DNA from: Crocinitomicaceae bacterium
Lineage (GTDB): Bacteria > Bacteroidota > Bacteroidia > Flavobacteriales_D > Crocinitomicaceae
Reading direction: 5' to 3'
Length of the DNA: 6,589 nt
Assembly: GCA_003512365.1 (NCBI GenBank)
Contig: DORI01000047.1
Coordinates: 1-6,589 of the forward strand
Shown in pieces: positions 6,146 to 6,589 of the stretch (position 1 is its first letter; every line of letters begins with the position of its first letter). The position numbers were made by a program, and so were the translations under genes. A model generated the notes under the pieces. The model made no database searches and was not told where the DNA came from. It saw only the letters and a program-made list of their open reading frames with translations.

Positions 6146-6526
6146 ATGTCAACAGAGAAGAATAGATATTCAGATGCAGAGCTTGAAGAATTCAAAGAGC
6201 TTATTCTTAACAAGCTGAAAGAAGCAAAAGACGACTATAATTTATTAATAGGATCCTTGTCACATAACGACGACCACGGAACAGATGATACGGGAAGAAC
6301 CTTTAACATGATGGAAGATGGATCAGAAACCCTTTCTAGAGAAGAAGTTGCTCAACTTGCCGCTCGACAAGAAAAGTTCATACAAAACCTTCAAGCAGCC
6401 CTTGTTAGAATCGAGAATAAAACATACGGCGTTTGTCGCGTTAATGGCACCTTAATACCGAAAGAAAGATTGCGATTAGTACCACATGCTACCATGAGTA
6501 TTGATGCTAAAAATGCGCAACGCTAA
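6146..6526 (+). CDS. TraR/DksA-family protein with degenerate zinc finger
   Basis: 126 residues. Two charged helices (about 8-40 and 64-92) are separated by an acidic turn, DDHGTDDTG (42-50), with MMEDGSETLSREE after it. This is the coiled-coil hairpin with acidic tip that DksA-type factors insert into the RNA polymerase secondary channel. The C-terminal zinc-finger region reads YGVCRVNGTLIPKERLRLVPHATMS (94-118). Aligned by eye to E. coli DksA, only the first of four zinc ligands remains (Cys97); the others are Asn100, Ser118 and Ala121. Loss of the ligands is common in the Bacteroidota branch of this family, so it does not suggest a pseudogene. The likely role is modulation of transcription initiation, possibly with ppGpp, but this is inferred from the family. 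The ATG at 6146 (MSTEKNRYSD) fits the promoter candidate better than TTG at 6125. lspA follows without a gap. Confidence 0.88.
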   Translation: MSTEKNRYSDAELEEFKELILNKLKEAKDDYNLLIGSLSHNDDHGTDDTGRTFNMMEDGSETLSREEVAQLAARQEKFIQNLQAALVRIENKTYGVCRVNGTLIPKERLRLVPHATMSIDAKNAQR

Positions 6527-6589
6527 GTGAAAAAACAGCTTACCATTGTCGGAATTCTAATTTTGACCCTGTTAATTGCAGATCAGGCG
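6527..6589 (+). CDS. lspA: Lipoprotein signal peptidase II LspA (5' part, cut by window edge)
   Basis: A GTG at 6527 directly follows the TAA of the DksA-like gene and opens 21 codons to the window edge: MKKQLTIVGILILTLLIADQ, then Ala. This is one basic-flanked transmembrane helix ending in the ADQ that, in LspA, begins the conserved DQ-x-(S/T)-K motif at the end of the first membrane segment. LspA is the inner-membrane aspartyl protease that cleaves signal peptides from prolipoproteins after lipidation of the +1 Cys; its catalytic aspartates would lie beyond the window. The order DksA/TraR-like gene then lspA is common in Bacteroidota and supports the call. The zero-base junction and the GTG start suggest translation coupled to the upstream gene. 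Only about an eighth of the protein is visible. Confidence 0.82.
   Translation, partial: MKKQLTIVGILILTLLIADQA

Overview
The window looks like core-genome DNA of a Bacteroidota bacterium, most likely from Flavobacteriales. Four observations support this: the DNA is AT-rich; Shine-Dalgarno sites are almost absent; several gene starts are preceded by matches to the Bacteroidota -7 promoter element TAnnTTTG; and it carries genes typical of the group (a DUF6427-like membrane protein, a DksA/TraR-like protein with a degenerate zinc finger directly before lspA, and a stand-alone PurQ). No mobile element, CRISPR array, tRNA or rRNA was seen, and no coding frame looks broken.

Layout. From 1 to 193 on the minus strand lies the 5' end of ruvB, cut by the window edge just before its Walker A motif. 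A 90-bp gap (194-283) holds a ruvB promoter candidate and a short palindrome that abuts the ruvB start codon. From 284 to 5011 a tight minus-strand cluster reads, in order of transcription, purQ, purD, a DUF21-CBS-CorC (CNNM/CorC-type) membrane protein, a propeller-like lipoprotein and a HAD phosphatase. Its junctions are a 4-nt ATGA overlap, two identical TAACATG junctions with 1-nt spacing, and a short overlap, so co-transcription and translational coupling are likely. A promoter candidate lies just upstream of purQ. From 5062 to 6003, also on the minus strand, is a polytopic membrane protein resembling DUF6427.

After a 142-bp divergent intergenic region, the plus strand carries a DksA/TraR-like regulator (6146-6526) and, starting at the next base, the 5' end of lspA (signal peptidase II), cut by the right edge.

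How the genes fit together. PurQ and PurD are de novo purine biosynthesis enzymes. The CNNM/CorC-like protein is probably an ion transporter or its regulator; the lipoprotein has no assignable function; the HAD enzyme probably dephosphorylates small phosphorylated sugars or polyols. Why these travel with the purine genes is not evident from sequence. LspA would process lipoproteins such as the one encoded here. The most unusual non-coding signal is a perfect 10-bp inverted repeat, TTGTGAATAA/TTATTCACAA (6042-6093), in the divergent intergenic region. Each arm contains an exact match to the DnaA-box consensus TTATNCACA.
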